A stretch of DNA of 56,295 nucleotides from Planctomycetota bacterium (lineage in GTDB: Bacteria; Planctomycetota; UBA8742; UBA2392): positions 63,120-119,414 of the forward strand of contig JABARW010000001.1 of the NCBI GenBank assembly GCA_019186845.1, given 5' to 3'. Of this stretch, positions 1-8,498 are shown piece by piece (positions within the stretch are counted from its first letter, which is position 1; every line of letters begins with the position of its first letter). The notes under the pieces were generated by a model. It saw only the letters and a program-made list of their open reading frames with translations. It did not search any database and was not told the DNA's origin. The position numbers and the translations under genes were made by a program.

Positions 1-3000
1 CGGCGAGCGGGCCACGGCAACAGCCGGCGCGCCGCCACGGCGCGAGCCAAACAGCGTGCCCGCCCAGCCTTTGACCGCCAGGCCCGCGTCATCCAGAATC
101 AGGTAGAGCAGCGGTACGAACAGCAGCGTGTAGAACATGCTTGCGATCATGCCCCCCAGCACCATGCGCCCCATGGGATAGTAGGGCGTCCCCACAAACG
201 TCGCGTCGCCAATGGCCATGGGTATCAGGCCAAATACCGTCGTCAGCGTCGTCATCAAGATGGGGCGGATTCGCTGCGTACAGCCTTCAATCACTGCCGC
301 GTTGCGCTCAATGCCGTCTTGACGCAGGCGGTTGATCAGGTCCACCTGCACGATACCGTTGTTGACCACCACCCCCACCAGAATCATCAGGCCCAGCCAG
401 CTCAGGCTGTCATTGGGCGTGCCCGTGGCCAGAAGCATGCCCCAGCCGCCCAGAATCGCTCCCGGCACGCTGACCACGAGAATGCAAACCGGCTTGATGA
501 AACTCTCGAACAGGAAGCACATCAGCAGCAGGACCATCACCATGGACCAGCCCAGGGCCGCGAACATGTCCCCGCTGGTGCGGGCAAAACTGGCAAAGCG
601 GCCGGAGAACTCGCGCGAGTAGCCGGGCGGAAACCTCACGCCGGCAATCTGCTCGTTGACGTCGGCGCGAATGCGGTCCAGGTCCTCCGTCGAGGTTGTG
701 GCCACCACGCGCAAGGTCGTCTGGCGGTTCAGGCGCCTGACTTCTCCCAGGCCCGGCTTGGCCAGGCCGCTGGTGCTGGTCACCGCCTTGGCCGCCACGG
801 CCCCGCCCGAGGCGCCGGGAACACGGATCTCGCCCACGTCGTCAATCTCTGGGTCGCGCGGGTTGCCGCGCGCGTCGCGCGGCGGCGCAAACCTGACGCG
901 CAGGGGAATCAGGTTGTCGCCCTTCTGGTAGTCGCGCAAAGCCGTGCCGCCGAGGTTGAAGGCCAGCACCTGGGCCAGCATGTCCGGCGAAACATTCATG
1001 GCCGTGGCGCGTTCACGCTCGAGTTGCAGGGTGACTTCGTCGGTGCCGGCTTCGGCATCCACACGCACGCCCTCCACGCCGCGCACGCCCTCCATGCGGC
1101 GCGAGATGTCCTGCGCGATCTCAAGCAGGCGCTCGCTGTCCGGCCCCTTGACCAGCACGCTGACTTCACTCGACGAAGCGCTGCCGCCCTGGAATTCGCC
1201 CCGCAGTTCTACCCCCGCGCGCTCGGGAATGGCGGCCATGATGCGCTTGTAGAACTCATTGCCCTGGTCCAGCCGCTTGCGATCCAGAAACAGTGAAACA
1301 CGGGCGTTGCGCGACGAGAATGAAATCGACATGGCCTCGATGCCGAACTTCTCAAAAGCCACGGCCCGCGCCTCCTGCTTCACCTGCTCCGAAGGCTCAC
1401 GCGCCTTGCGCAGTTCGCTGACGGCCTCCATGAACTCGTCGTTGGTCGGCGAAGTGTTGCCGCGCGAGGCAAGCAGTGCCAGCACTTCCTCAACGGTCAC
1501 GCGCTCGACCCTGGGCAGGCCCCACAGCGTGCGCTCGAGTTCCTCGAGCGTGTACGTCTTCCAGAGCTCGTCGCGGCGGATGACGGGCTGGCCCTTGTCG
1601 TCGAGGGCTTCGTACTTGATGACGGCGCTGGGCGGGAAGTTGATGCGCAGCTCGATGCGGTCGCGGTTGCCCTGGTTCTGGTCAGTCTGCTGGAGCGCCG
1701 AATACAGCGCGGGGATACCGGCAAACGTCGCCCCCAGCACCAGGACGGTGACCCAGTAACGCTGGCGGGCCAGCACCCGCAGACTGCGCTCATAGAACGC
1801 GGCCACGGCATCGATGACCGGCGCCTTGGGCGTGCCGCCCGCCTGCCGCCCGACAAAGGCCGAGGCTCCCTCCCAGAGCGCCAGGGCGCCCCAAAGCGCG
1901 GCTTTGCGTCCCGCGGGCGCCGCGGGCAGGGCCAAGGTGATGCGCAAGCGCAGCCCGATGAACCAGGCGCGAAAGCGCGAAGGTTTGCGCTCGCCAATCA
2001 TGCCGAAGCGGTGCATGGCCATGGGAATGACGCCCAGGGCCACGAGCACGCTCAGCGCCAGCCCGACGCAGACGGGAATGCCAATTCGGCTCATGACAAA
2101 GCGGATGAAGTCGGCGCCGCTGAGGTAAATCACGCCCACGAACACGATGATGGTGGTGCTGGTGGAGAGTACGAGGGCGAGGCCGATTTCGCCGGCGCCG
2201 CGAATCGAAGCGCCCAGGGGCTCATCGCCCAGCTGGCCGCGCCGAAATACGTTCTCCGCCACTACAATGGCGTTGTCCAGCAGCATGCCCGCGGCAAGGG
2301 TGAAACCCATGAGCGAGAGGATGTTGATGGTCTCGCCCATGAAGTACATGACGGCCAGCGTCATGGCCATGGAGAGCGGGATGGACAGGGCAATCACCAG
2401 CGAAAAGCGGAAACTCTTGAGGAAGACCAGCAGCACGATCACGGCAAAGAGCGCGCCCCACAGCAGGGTGCTCATCAGGTTGGCGATGCTTTCCTTTATG
2501 CTGTCGCCCTGCATCCAGGGCACCCGGGTCTGAAAGCCGGCCAGCCGCGAGTCGTGGGCCAGCTCGACCAGGGCCTCATTGACGCGGTCGCACACCTGCA
2601 CCGTGTTGGAATCGCTGGACTTGAACAGCATGCAGGTTGCGCCCCAGCGACCGTTGACCCTCACGTAGCTGTCGATGCTCTCCGTCTCGTAGACCTCGGC
2701 GATTTCGGAGAGCTTGAGGCCCGGCCGCACGGGCAGGCTGCGCATCTGCTCGACGGACTTCAGCCGGCTGTCCGCCACGAGGTAGATGTCCTTGCCCTCT
2801 TCGCGCACCTTGCCCGCGGGCTCGCGGACGTTGTCCTGCCGAAGGCGCGACATCAGCTCGGCCAGATTCACGCCGTATGCGCCGGCCTTTTCGCGATCGA
2901 TGTCCACGGCGATGAACTTGCGCGTCACGCCAAAGAAGGTCACGCCGGAGACGCCGTCGACGCTCTCCAGGCGCGTCTGCACGATGTTCTCGAGCTTGAG

Positions 3001-3528
3001 CTGGGGGTCCTGGACGTCGTCTTCCCAGAAGAAGCTGATGAAGCCGATGGGGAAGGCTCCGGCCCCGCCGCCTCCCATGCCGCTCTTGCGCACCTGGATG
3101 CGCCCCGTGTCCGAGGGCAGACGCAGACGGGCGCGCTCGACGGCGTCCGTCACCTGGGCATAGGCCTCCGTCATGTCCTGCTTGCCGGAGAACTCGATGT
3201 CAAAGCGGGCCCCCGTGCGCGAGCTCACGGCTGTCAGGTTTTCGATGCCCGGGATCGTCGAAAGCTCGGCCTCCACCGGCAGGGTAATCGTGCGCTCCAC
3301 GCTCAGGGGCGTGCTTACGGCGTCGGCGCGGCTGTAGGGCACGGTCACGGAGATGGTCCGAGACTCCAGCCCGCTGGGGAAGAGTTCCAGAGGCATGAGC
3401 TGCATGCCGATGAGGCCGATCACCGTGGTGGCCGTCAGCAGCACGCAGACCGTGACCGGGCGGCGGGCGAAAAAGGCCAGCAGGGGGTGGCGCTCAATGG
3501 CCTGAAGGGCGGTGAAACGTTCCAGCAT
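1..3528 (-). CDS. RND efflux transporter (AcrB/HAE1-like), 3' end cut by window
   Basis: Inner-membrane pump subunit of a proton-driven tripartite efflux system. The 1176 codons in the window have no stop; the gene runs off the window start. Visible features are an N-terminal TM helix (VTVCVLLTATTVIGLIGMQL), two periplasmic porter halves, and two blocks of TM helices. TM4 reads GMLLDNAIVVAENVF and TM10 reads GVVVNNGIVQVDLINR. AcrB uses two Asp in TM4 and a Lys in TM10; here the second Asp is Asn and the Lys is absent, as in some non-proteobacterial RND proteins. A longer than usual cytoplasmic linker, with the segment GERKPSRFRAWFIGLR, sits between the halves. Start ATG (MLERFTALQ) is chosen because an in-frame TAA lies about 14 codons upstream. 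No membrane-fusion or outer-membrane partner is visible; these may lie beyond the window. Family is certain, substrate unknown. Confidence 0.95.
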   Translation of the reverse strand, partial: MLERFTALQAIERHPLLAFFARRPVTVCVLLTATTVIGLIGMQLMPLELFPSGLESRTISVTVPYSRADAVSTPLSVERTITLPVEAELSTIPGIENLTAVSSRTGARFDIEFSGKQDMTEAYAQVTDAVERARLRLPSDTGRIQVRKSGMGGGGAGAFPIGFISFFWEDDVQDPQLKLENIVQTRLESVDGVSGVTFFGVTRKFIAVDIDREKAGAYGVNLAELMSRLRQDNVREPAGKVREEGKDIYLVADSRLKSVEQMRSLPVRPGLKLSEIAEVYETESIDSYVRVNGRWGATCMLFKSSDSNTVQVCDRVNEALVELAHDSRLAGFQTRVPWMQGDSIKESIANLMSTLLWGALFAVIVLLVFLKSFRFSLVIALSIPLSMAMTLAVMYFMGETINILSLMGFTLAAGMLLDNAIVVAENVFRRGQLGDEPLGASIRGAGEIGLALVLSTSTTIIVFVGVIYLSGADFIRFVMSRIGIPVCVGLALSVLVALGVIPMAMHRFGMIGERKPSRFRAWFIGLRLRITLALPAAPAGRKAALWGALALWEGASAFVGRQAGGTPKAPVIDAVAAFYERSLRVLARQRYWVTVLVLGATFAGIPALYSALQQTDQNQGNRDRIELRINFPPSAVIKYEALDDKGQPVIRRDELWKTYTLEELERTLWGLPRVERVTVEEVLALLASRGNTSPTNDEFMEAVSELRKAREPSEQVKQEARAVAFEKFGIEAMSISFSSRNARVSLFLDRKRLDQGNEFYKRIMAAIPERAGVELRGEFQGGSASSSEVSVLVKGPDSERLLEIAQDISRRMEGVRGVEGVRVDAEAGTDEVTLQLERERATAMNVSPDMLAQVLAFNLGGTALRDYQKGDNLIPLRVRFAPPRDARGNPRDPEIDDVGEIRVPGASGGAVAAKAVTSTSGLAKPGLGEVRRLNRQTTLRVVATTSTEDLDRIRADVNEQIAGVRFPPGYSREFSGRFASFARTSGDMFAALGWSMVMVLLLMCFLFESFIKPVCILVVSVPGAILGGWGMLLATGTPNDSLSWLGLMILVGVVVNNGIVQVDLINRLRQDGIERNAAVIEGCTQRIRPILMTTLTTVFGLIPMAIGDATFVGTPYYPMGRMVLGGMIASMFYTLLFVPLLYLILDDAGLAVKGWAGTLFGSRRGGAPAVAVARSP

Positions 3529-3534
3529 GCCTTC

Positions 3535-3540
3535 ATAGTA
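3535..3540 (-). promoter_or_regulatory. Possible -10 (TACTAT) 6 nt before the RND start
   Basis: TACTAT ends 6 bases before the ATG at 3528, the spacing seen at several other genes here and compatible with a leaderless transcript. GAAGGC between them could instead be a weak ribosome binding site, so this case is ambiguous. Confidence 0.3.
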
Positions 3541-3629
3541 CGGATGAGCAGGGCTTTAGGGGAGAATTGTCCAAGGCGCCCCGCCCTGACTGCCGATAAC
3601 TCCCTGCGGATTGCCGCAGGGAAGACCCC

Positions 3630-4010
3630 ATGAAGAAGATCTATTTTCTGCCCCGGCCCCCGGCGGCGGCCACCGTTTCCGGCAAGTGGCGCAACCGCCT
3701 CAAGAACACCTACAAAAGCAGCGACGCCATCCGCGACGTGATTGACTGGACGCAGCAGGGGCGCGAATTCTATGTCGCCCTCGTAGACCACGAGGCGGGC
3801 ACCCGCCGCGTCTTCCATATGAACCCGCCGGGCAGCCCTGAAATCGCCACCGATTTCGCCACGCGCCGCCCCGTGGTGGGCGTCATTGACCAGATTCTCA
3901 AGCTCTGCCGCAGCGGCCGCGACTTCGATATTTACCTGCTGGAACGCAAGCGCGGCGGCCGAGGCAACGCCAATCCCGACGGCTTCGACGGCCCCGATCT
4001 CGCGGCCTGA
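3630..4010 (+). CDS. Hypothetical protein, 126 aa
   Basis: Soluble basic protein of 126 residues starting MKKIYFLPRP. The ribosome binding site GGGAAG lies 7 bases before the ATG. No signal peptide or membrane segment is seen. The middle (about residues 35-60) looks like alternating helix and strand with DWTQQGREFYVALVD, and the end is low-complexity, rich in Gly, Asn and Asp. I do not recognise a family. It is divergent from the RND pump gene and 58 bases upstream of the PDZ protein, with which it may be co-transcribed. Normal codon use for the region supports a real gene. Confidence 0.6.
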   Translation: MKKIYFLPRPPAAATVSGKWRNRLKNTYKSSDAIRDVIDWTQQGREFYVALVDHEAGTRRVFHMNPPGSPEIATDFATRRPVVGVIDQILKLCRSGRDFDIYLLERKRGGRGNANPDGFDGPDLAA

Positions 4011-4068
4011 GGCTGATTGTCCGGCTCCTCCAAGGCATAATGCCCCCTTTGCCAAAGGGGGGTTATCC

Positions 4069-5373
4069 ATGGACAGGAAGTTCATCGCCGGCATTGCCTT
4101 CATTGTGGGTGCCCTGCTGCTTGGACCCGCGGCCTACTTCTTTGCACGCCTCGACGCCGAGGGCGAGCTGACTTCACTGCGCCGCGAGCGAGAGTCCCTG
4201 TTGTCGCGCGCCCAGACGGCCGAGAACGAATCAGCCTCGCTGTCACGCCAGCTTGGCGACGTGAAGACCGCCGGTTCGCGGACGGACCGATCAGCGCGGG
4301 AGATCGCGTCTGAAGTGGACCGCCTGGCCCGGGAGAAGGGTGAAGCCTCAGATCGCGCCCAGCAGGCCGAAGCGGACCTGCTCAAGGCGCGCAACGAAGC
4401 CGAGGACCTGCGCCGCAGGAACCAGGCCGAAATCGACCGCCTCAAGGGCGTGCTCGAAAAGAACGGCATTTACGAGCACCTCTCCGCCGAGGAAATCCAG
4501 GCCCGCATGGTCGATGGCGAGGCACGCTTCCGCCGCGCCTTTGAGGGCAAGGACAAGCAGGGCGTAATGAAGGCCATGGCCGAGCTCCAGAAGCTGGGCC
4601 CCTCAGCCTATGACAAGTGCATTGAGCTGTGGCTTCTGGCCGCCGAAGACTTCGGCATTGGCGAGAACTGGGGCAAAGGCGCCAACACCCTGGGTTTGAA
4701 CTTCCAGGAGTACGTCTCGCTCATCAGCAACTTCGAGCTGGTAAAGCATGGCGTCACGGACCCCAGGGTGAACGAGGCGTTCAAGATCAACTCGCTGTAC
4801 GGGCTGCCCTGGTGGACCAGCGAGCCCTCCAGCCAGCGCGCCAAGCTGGCGGGCGATGCCCTGCTCAACTCCACCGGCTACACCTCTGTAGCCGCCATCG
4901 AGGCGCTCAGGGACATTCCGGACCCGGCTTCGATACGCTACCTCTCCGACTACCTCGGCAAGAACGCCGACAACGCCAACGGGCGCCGACAGGCCGTCAC
5001 CGTCCTGGCCCAGAAGAACACGCCCGAGGCCTGGGCGGCCATTGAAAAGGCAGCCGCCAGCGACAGCGACGAGGGCGTGCGGGAAGCCGCGCGGCAGGCC
5101 CAGCTCACGCGCAACCCCAAAGCAACGGGTGTGATGATCACCTGGGTGGACGCCAACGGACAGGGCGCTCTGCCGGGTATCCGGGTCGGGGACATCATGG
5201 TCAGCTACAACGGGCGCGCCACGAAGTCGCTGGGCGACGTCAATGAGGCCAAGAAGACGGTGGCCGACGGCGCCTCGGCGCCGGTAAAGATCGTGCGCGG
5301 CGAGGAGACCCTGGAACTCACGCTCGCATCCGGCCAGATCGGCATCAACGGCGTGTCGGTGACCGCCAAATGA
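4069..5373 (+). CDS. Membrane-anchored coiled-coil protein with C-terminal PDZ domain
   Basis: 434 residues. An N-terminal TM helix at about residues 4-26 (FIAGIAFIVGALLLGPAAYF) acts as an uncleaved anchor. A long coiled coil follows at about 30-145, rich in Glu, Arg and Leu heptads. Next comes an alpha-helical region with HEAT-like helices at about 300-350 (YLSDYLGKNADNANGRRQAV, then AWAAIEKAAAS). The last 80 residues match a PDZ fold: LPGIRVGDIMVSYNGRAT, then VKIVRGEETLELTL. PDZ domains usually bind C-terminal peptides; there is no protease domain here, so this is probably an adaptor or scaffold in the periplasm. Start ATG at 4069 is preferred over upstream in-frame codons because AAAGGGGGG sits just before it and the TM helix follows directly. 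Confidence 0.75.
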   Translation: MDRKFIAGIAFIVGALLLGPAAYFFARLDAEGELTSLRRERESLLSRAQTAENESASLSRQLGDVKTAGSRTDRSAREIASEVDRLAREKGEASDRAQQAEADLLKARNEAEDLRRRNQAEIDRLKGVLEKNGIYEHLSAEEIQARMVDGEARFRRAFEGKDKQGVMKAMAELQKLGPSAYDKCIELWLLAAEDFGIGENWGKGANTLGLNFQEYVSLISNFELVKHGVTDPRVNEAFKINSLYGLPWWTSEPSSQRAKLAGDALLNSTGYTSVAAIEALRDIPDPASIRYLSDYLGKNADNANGRRQAVTVLAQKNTPEAWAAIEKAAASDSDEGVREAARQAQLTRNPKATGVMITWVDANGQGALPGIRVGDIMVSYNGRATKSLGDVNEAKKTVADGASAPVKIVRGEETLELTLASGQIGINGVSVTAK

Positions 5374-5375
5374 GA

Positions 5376-5397
5376 ACTGCCCGGTGACCCGGGCAGT
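5376..5397. terminator. Hairpin between convergent genes
   Basis: Perfect 9-bp stem ACTGCCCGG / CCGGGCAGT with loop TGAC, sitting 3 bases after the stop of the PDZ gene and 27 bases from the stop of the opposing gene. There is no T-run on either strand, so termination is inferred from position only. Confidence 0.5.
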
Positions 5398-5423
5398 CCC
5401 TCGTTCCTGGTGAACGCGACGTT

Positions 5424-6440
5424 CTAACGGGAGACGACTGCGTCGCCCGCCGGGCGCGCCACAGGGGCGACCAGGGCAGGCTTGGCGGGGTCAGACCCGA
5501 GGTCGAGCATGCCCGTGGCGAACAGGACGGCAACGAGCGTCGAGACGATGGCCAGGCCGACGGCGCTGCCGGCGACCCACATCATGCGCCTCGCGCTCTT
5601 GTGCATGTGCTCTTCCATGCGCGCGAAGTAGCGACCCTGCTCGCGATTGAGTGAAGCCAGCTGCTCGGCCTGCTTGCGGGCCACTTCGAGGTGGTGGCGG
5701 CGCTGGGAGCGGCGCGTGGCTTCGGCGGCCTTGGCCTGGACCTGAACGCCCGCCAGCTGGGCCTGCTGGAACTGCTCCATGCGGGTGACCGCTTCCTTCA
5801 GTTCCTCGCTCTTGCCCTTCTCGTTGGTCACGAGGGACTCGACCATGACTTTGACCTGCTCGCTCTGCGTGCGGGCCTCGTTATTGGTGCGTTCCAGTTC
5901 GCGCGTCAGCTCATCGAGCGCCACGACCTGCTGCTTGGCCGCCTGGGGCAGCTCGCACACGGCCTGAACAAAGGCCGGCAGCGGTTTGAGCGACTCAATC
6001 ACCACCTGATTTGCACAGGCCTGCTCGTCCAGCGCAACCTTGAGCGCGGCCAGCGCCTTGGTCTGCTCTTCGCCATTGGGAATCACTTCGCGCAGCATCG
6101 TCGGCAGCTTGGTCAGCGTCTCAATCAGCCGGCTCTGTCCCAGGGACTGTGCGTGCAGGCGCTGCCCCAGTGAGCGGATATGCGTGGAGAGGTCCGTAAA
6201 GCCGTTCTTCATTTCAATCAGGGCCCGGGTGCGCACGCTCATACCGCTGAGCCCCAGAGAATCCACGGGCGCCAGCAGGCGGCTGTTGAGGCTGGCCACT
6301 TCGGTCAGGTCGATGCCGTCTTCATCCATGACGATGACCGGGTTGTGATCCGGGTTGTCACTGGGCAGCACATAGTTGTCGCGCACCGGGGTGTCCGAGT
6401 GGTCGCGCTTGCGGAAGAATCGAGTGATGAACTTGAGCAT
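5424..6440 (-). CDS. Hypothetical coiled-coil protein with C-terminal TM helix
   Basis: 338 residues from the chosen start MLKFITRFFRKRD. The first 50 residues are acidic and polar (SDNPDHNPVIVMDEDGIDL). The bulk, about 55-285, is predicted helical with coiled-coil character (LDELTRELERTNNEARTQSE and MEQFQQAQLAGVQVQAKAAE). One TM helix near the C-terminus (about 293-318, VAGSAVGLAIVSTLVAVLFA) is followed by a short tail rich in Ala, Pro and Val. The layout of cytoplasmic coils and a C-terminal anchor recalls chemoreceptor-like or RmuC-like helical proteins, but no signature of either is present. Start is uncertain: in-frame ATGs at 6464 and 6482 also exist and none has a good ribosome binding site. 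Lies 92 bases downstream of queG. Confidence 0.65.
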   Translation of the reverse strand: MLKFITRFFRKRDHSDTPVRDNYVLPSDNPDHNPVIVMDEDGIDLTEVASLNSRLLAPVDSLGLSGMSVRTRALIEMKNGFTDLSTHIRSLGQRLHAQSLGQSRLIETLTKLPTMLREVIPNGEEQTKALAALKVALDEQACANQVVIESLKPLPAFVQAVCELPQAAKQQVVALDELTRELERTNNEARTQSEQVKVMVESLVTNEKGKSEELKEAVTRMEQFQQAQLAGVQVQAKAAEATRRSQRRHHLEVARKQAEQLASLNREQGRYFARMEEHMHKSARRMMWVAGSAVGLAIVSTLVAVLFATGMLDLGSDPAKPALVAPVARPAGDAVVSR

Positions 6441-6532
6441 GGTTGTACCCGCGTAAAAGGACATGCGCGCAACGGCGCGCATGGCTTTATCGGGAACTTC
6501 CCGGCCGCCCCTTCACCAAAATCCCGCCGGGC

Positions 6533-7663
6533 TTACTGAAGGTGGCCGGTGCCGCGCTGAAGGTAGGCAATGATCGTCTCGCGCAGGTCGTCGTCCCACT
6601 CGTGGCGCTGGGCGCGGGAGATGGCGGCGTAGGCCTCGAAGCTTCCCATCCTCATCAGCGCCCAGTAGACGGCCTCGCGCACCCAGGGCTCGGCGTGGCG
6701 GGCGGCCTTCTCCAGCGCCGGCACCAGGGCCGTGTCGCGCAGGTTGCCCGCGACAATGGCCGCATTGCGCACCAGGCGCGAAGTCCCGGCCCGCTCCAGC
6801 GCCGTGCCCTCAATGCGGCGCTCGAGGTGCTCGGGCTTGAGCGCCAGCACCTTGTGCAGCGTCAGGGTCTCCAGTCCTTCGGGCGCCTGCGCGAAGGCCG
6901 GCGCCGCCTTGCGATTCCAGGGGCAGACCTCCTGGCAGATGTCACATCCAAAGAGCCAGCCCCCCATGGCTTCAGGGAACTCGGGCGCAATGGGGCCGGC
7001 AGGCTCGATGGTCAGGTAGCTGATGCAGCGGCGCGCATCGAGCACAAAGGGCTCAGGGAAGGCCCGCGTCGGGCAGGCATCGAGGCAGGACGTGCAGGTG
7101 CCGCCGTGGCCGGACGCCGGCTCATCGAGCTCAATCTCAAGGCTGGTGGCCACTAGGGCCAGCAGCTTCCAGCTCCCGCTCTGCGGGTCAATCAAAAGCG
7201 TGTGCTTGCCCTGCCAGCCAAGCCCCGCCCTGGCCGCCAGCTCCCGCTCCAGAAAGGGACCTGTATCCTGGTACCACAGCGCCTGCGTACCTGGAGTCAG
7301 GTGCTTCATGGCCCGCTCCAGGTCCAGCAGGCGCGGCTTGTAAACCTCATGATAGTCCTGGGCGCGAGCATAGCGGGCCACGCGAGGCAGCACGCTGTCT
7401 TCCGGCAGGTCTTCGGGCAGTAAAGGCGCATAGTCCAGCGCGAGCATGACGAAGCTTCGCACCCAGGGGTAGCGCACGCGGATATCCTCCCTGAACTCAG
7501 GGGCACGCTCCAGCCAGTCCATGGAACCGTGATAGCCGCGCTTGAGCCACTCACGAAAGAAGGCGCCGTGGGCTGTGGGGCCGGCGGCCGCCACGCGCAC
7601 GGATTCGAAGCCGCGCTCTCGGCAGAGCAGCAACACAGCGTCTTTGGCCTCTTGCGGAGTCAT
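6533..7663 (-). CDS. queG: Epoxyqueuosine reductase
   Basis: Last step of queuosine synthesis: cobalamin-dependent reduction of epoxyqueuosine to queuosine in tRNAs with GUN anticodons. 376 residues, the usual length. Asp133 in YQDTGPFLERELA matches the catalytic acid region. Two 4Fe-4S clusters are represented by C190-C193-C197 (CTSCLDACPTRAF) with C213, and by C240-C243-C247 (CDICQEVCPWN). After about residue 290 come HEAT-like helices ending in EWDDDLRETIIAYLQRG, the tRNA-binding tail found in longer QueG proteins. No ribosome binding site; TACAAT ends 9 bases before the ATG. No other queuosine genes lie nearby. Confidence 0.95.
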   Translation of the reverse strand: MTPQEAKDAVLLLCRERGFESVRVAAAGPTAHGAFFREWLKRGYHGSMDWLERAPEFREDIRVRYPWVRSFVMLALDYAPLLPEDLPEDSVLPRVARYARAQDYHEVYKPRLLDLERAMKHLTPGTQALWYQDTGPFLERELAARAGLGWQGKHTLLIDPQSGSWKLLALVATSLEIELDEPASGHGGTCTSCLDACPTRAFPEPFVLDARRCISYLTIEPAGPIAPEFPEAMGGWLFGCDICQEVCPWNRKAAPAFAQAPEGLETLTLHKVLALKPEHLERRIEGTALERAGTSRLVRNAAIVAGNLRDTALVPALEKAARHAEPWVREAVYWALMRMGSFEAYAAISRAQRHEWDDDLRETIIAYLQRGTGHLQ

Positions 7664-7672
7664 GGGGCGGGG

Positions 7673-7678
7673 ATTGTA
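7673..7678 (-). promoter_or_regulatory. -10 element (TACAAT) for a probable leaderless queG mRNA
   Basis: TACAAT, five of six matches to TATAAT, ends 9 bases before the queG ATG. The bases between are all C and G, with no Shine-Dalgarno sequence. Confidence 0.5.
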
Positions 7679-7732
7679 CGCGGGCGGCGTCCTTTTCCAT
7701 GATCCAAAAGGCGAGACGCCGGAGCGGCTTCA

Positions 7733-7741
7733 TGCCAGAAT
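7733..7741 (+). promoter_or_regulatory. Extended -10 (TGC-CAGAAT) 6 nt before ATG
   Basis: TGC followed by CAGAAT ends 6 bases before the ATG at 7748, in the 84-bp divergent region shared with queG. It is a weak match on its own, supported by the same arrangement at other genes. Confidence 0.35.
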
Positions 7742-7747
7742 CAGGCC

Positions 7748-8494
7748 ATGGTTCGCGTGGCGCTCGTGATGCTCGGCCTGACGCTGGCCCTGGTGGCGCT
7801 CTGGGCGCCGGGGCGCGCCCAGCCGTCCCCGCGCCCGGCGGCTCCCCTTGCCCGCTTTGACGGCACCCAGGTTCACCTGGCCTGGCGCCTGCCCGCCGGG
7901 CCGGGCCTTGAGCGCGTCATCATTTATCGACGCCAGGAAGGGCAGAGCTTTGGCGAAGTGGCCCAGGTCGAGGCCGAAGCCCTGGCCTGGTCCGACAGCG
8001 CCGTGAGCACGGGACAGACCTGGGAGTATTGCCTGGCCCTTCGCGCACCCACGGGCTCGTTGAGCGAGAAGTCGGCCCCGGTCACGGTGACCACGGGGGC
8101 CACCCAGCGCCTGCGCTTTCGGGGCGGCTCCATGACCCGCGGCATCTTCGAGATTTCCTCGTTCGTGCAGGGCCGCCGCTACGACGAAACGTTCGTGCAT
8201 GCCGCCGGCGAAGAGATCGGCGACTTGCGCCGTGTCGAGGGCCAGAGCGCCCCCCTGGACTTCCGACTGGGAATCAAGCTCGTGGCCCTGCGCGTTGAAA
8301 CAGCCGCGCCCCAGGGCCGCACGCGCGAGGTCCTGCTCGATGAACGCGGCCAGCCCCTCAAGCACTTGGGCGGCGCAAAGCTGGAACTGGCCCTGCCCAT
8401 CAAGGGCGAGCTGCGTGAGCGCGTCGTGGCCGAGCTCGAGGCCAAAGACGGTCGCCGTTTCACCCTGATCGAAGGCGAGGGTCTGGCCCCCTGA
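7748..8494 (+). CDS. Exported protein with a fibronectin type III-like domain
   Basis: 248 residues. The N-terminus MVRVALVMLGLTLALVALWA with cleavage near GRAQ is a typical Sec signal peptide. Residues about 35-115 look like an FN3 domain: VHLAWRLPAGPGLERVIIYR, then GQTWEYCLAL and PVTVTTG. The second half (about 120-245) has many beta strands (RLRFRGGSMTRGIFEISSFV) and contains a run about amino acid changes I cannot assign to any family. It is probably periplasmic or surface-associated and binds something; no enzyme motif is visible. Its stop lies only 4 bases from the stop of convergent glnE. Confidence 0.7.
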   Translation: MVRVALVMLGLTLALVALWAPGRAQPSPRPAAPLARFDGTQVHLAWRLPAGPGLERVIIYRRQEGQSFGEVAQVEAEALAWSDSAVSTGQTWEYCLALRAPTGSLSEKSAPVTVTTGATQRLRFRGGSMTRGIFEISSFVQGRRYDETFVHAAGEEIGDLRRVEGQSAPLDFRLGIKLVALRVETAAPQGRTREVLLDERGQPLKHLGGAKLELALPIKGELRERVVAELEAKDGRRFTLIEGEGLAP

Positions 8495-8498
8495 GCCG

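Noticed and set aside
319..3633. Long plus-strand frames over the RND pump region
   Set aside because: The minus strand reads through as a full RND transporter; the plus frames are shadows rich in His and Arg.
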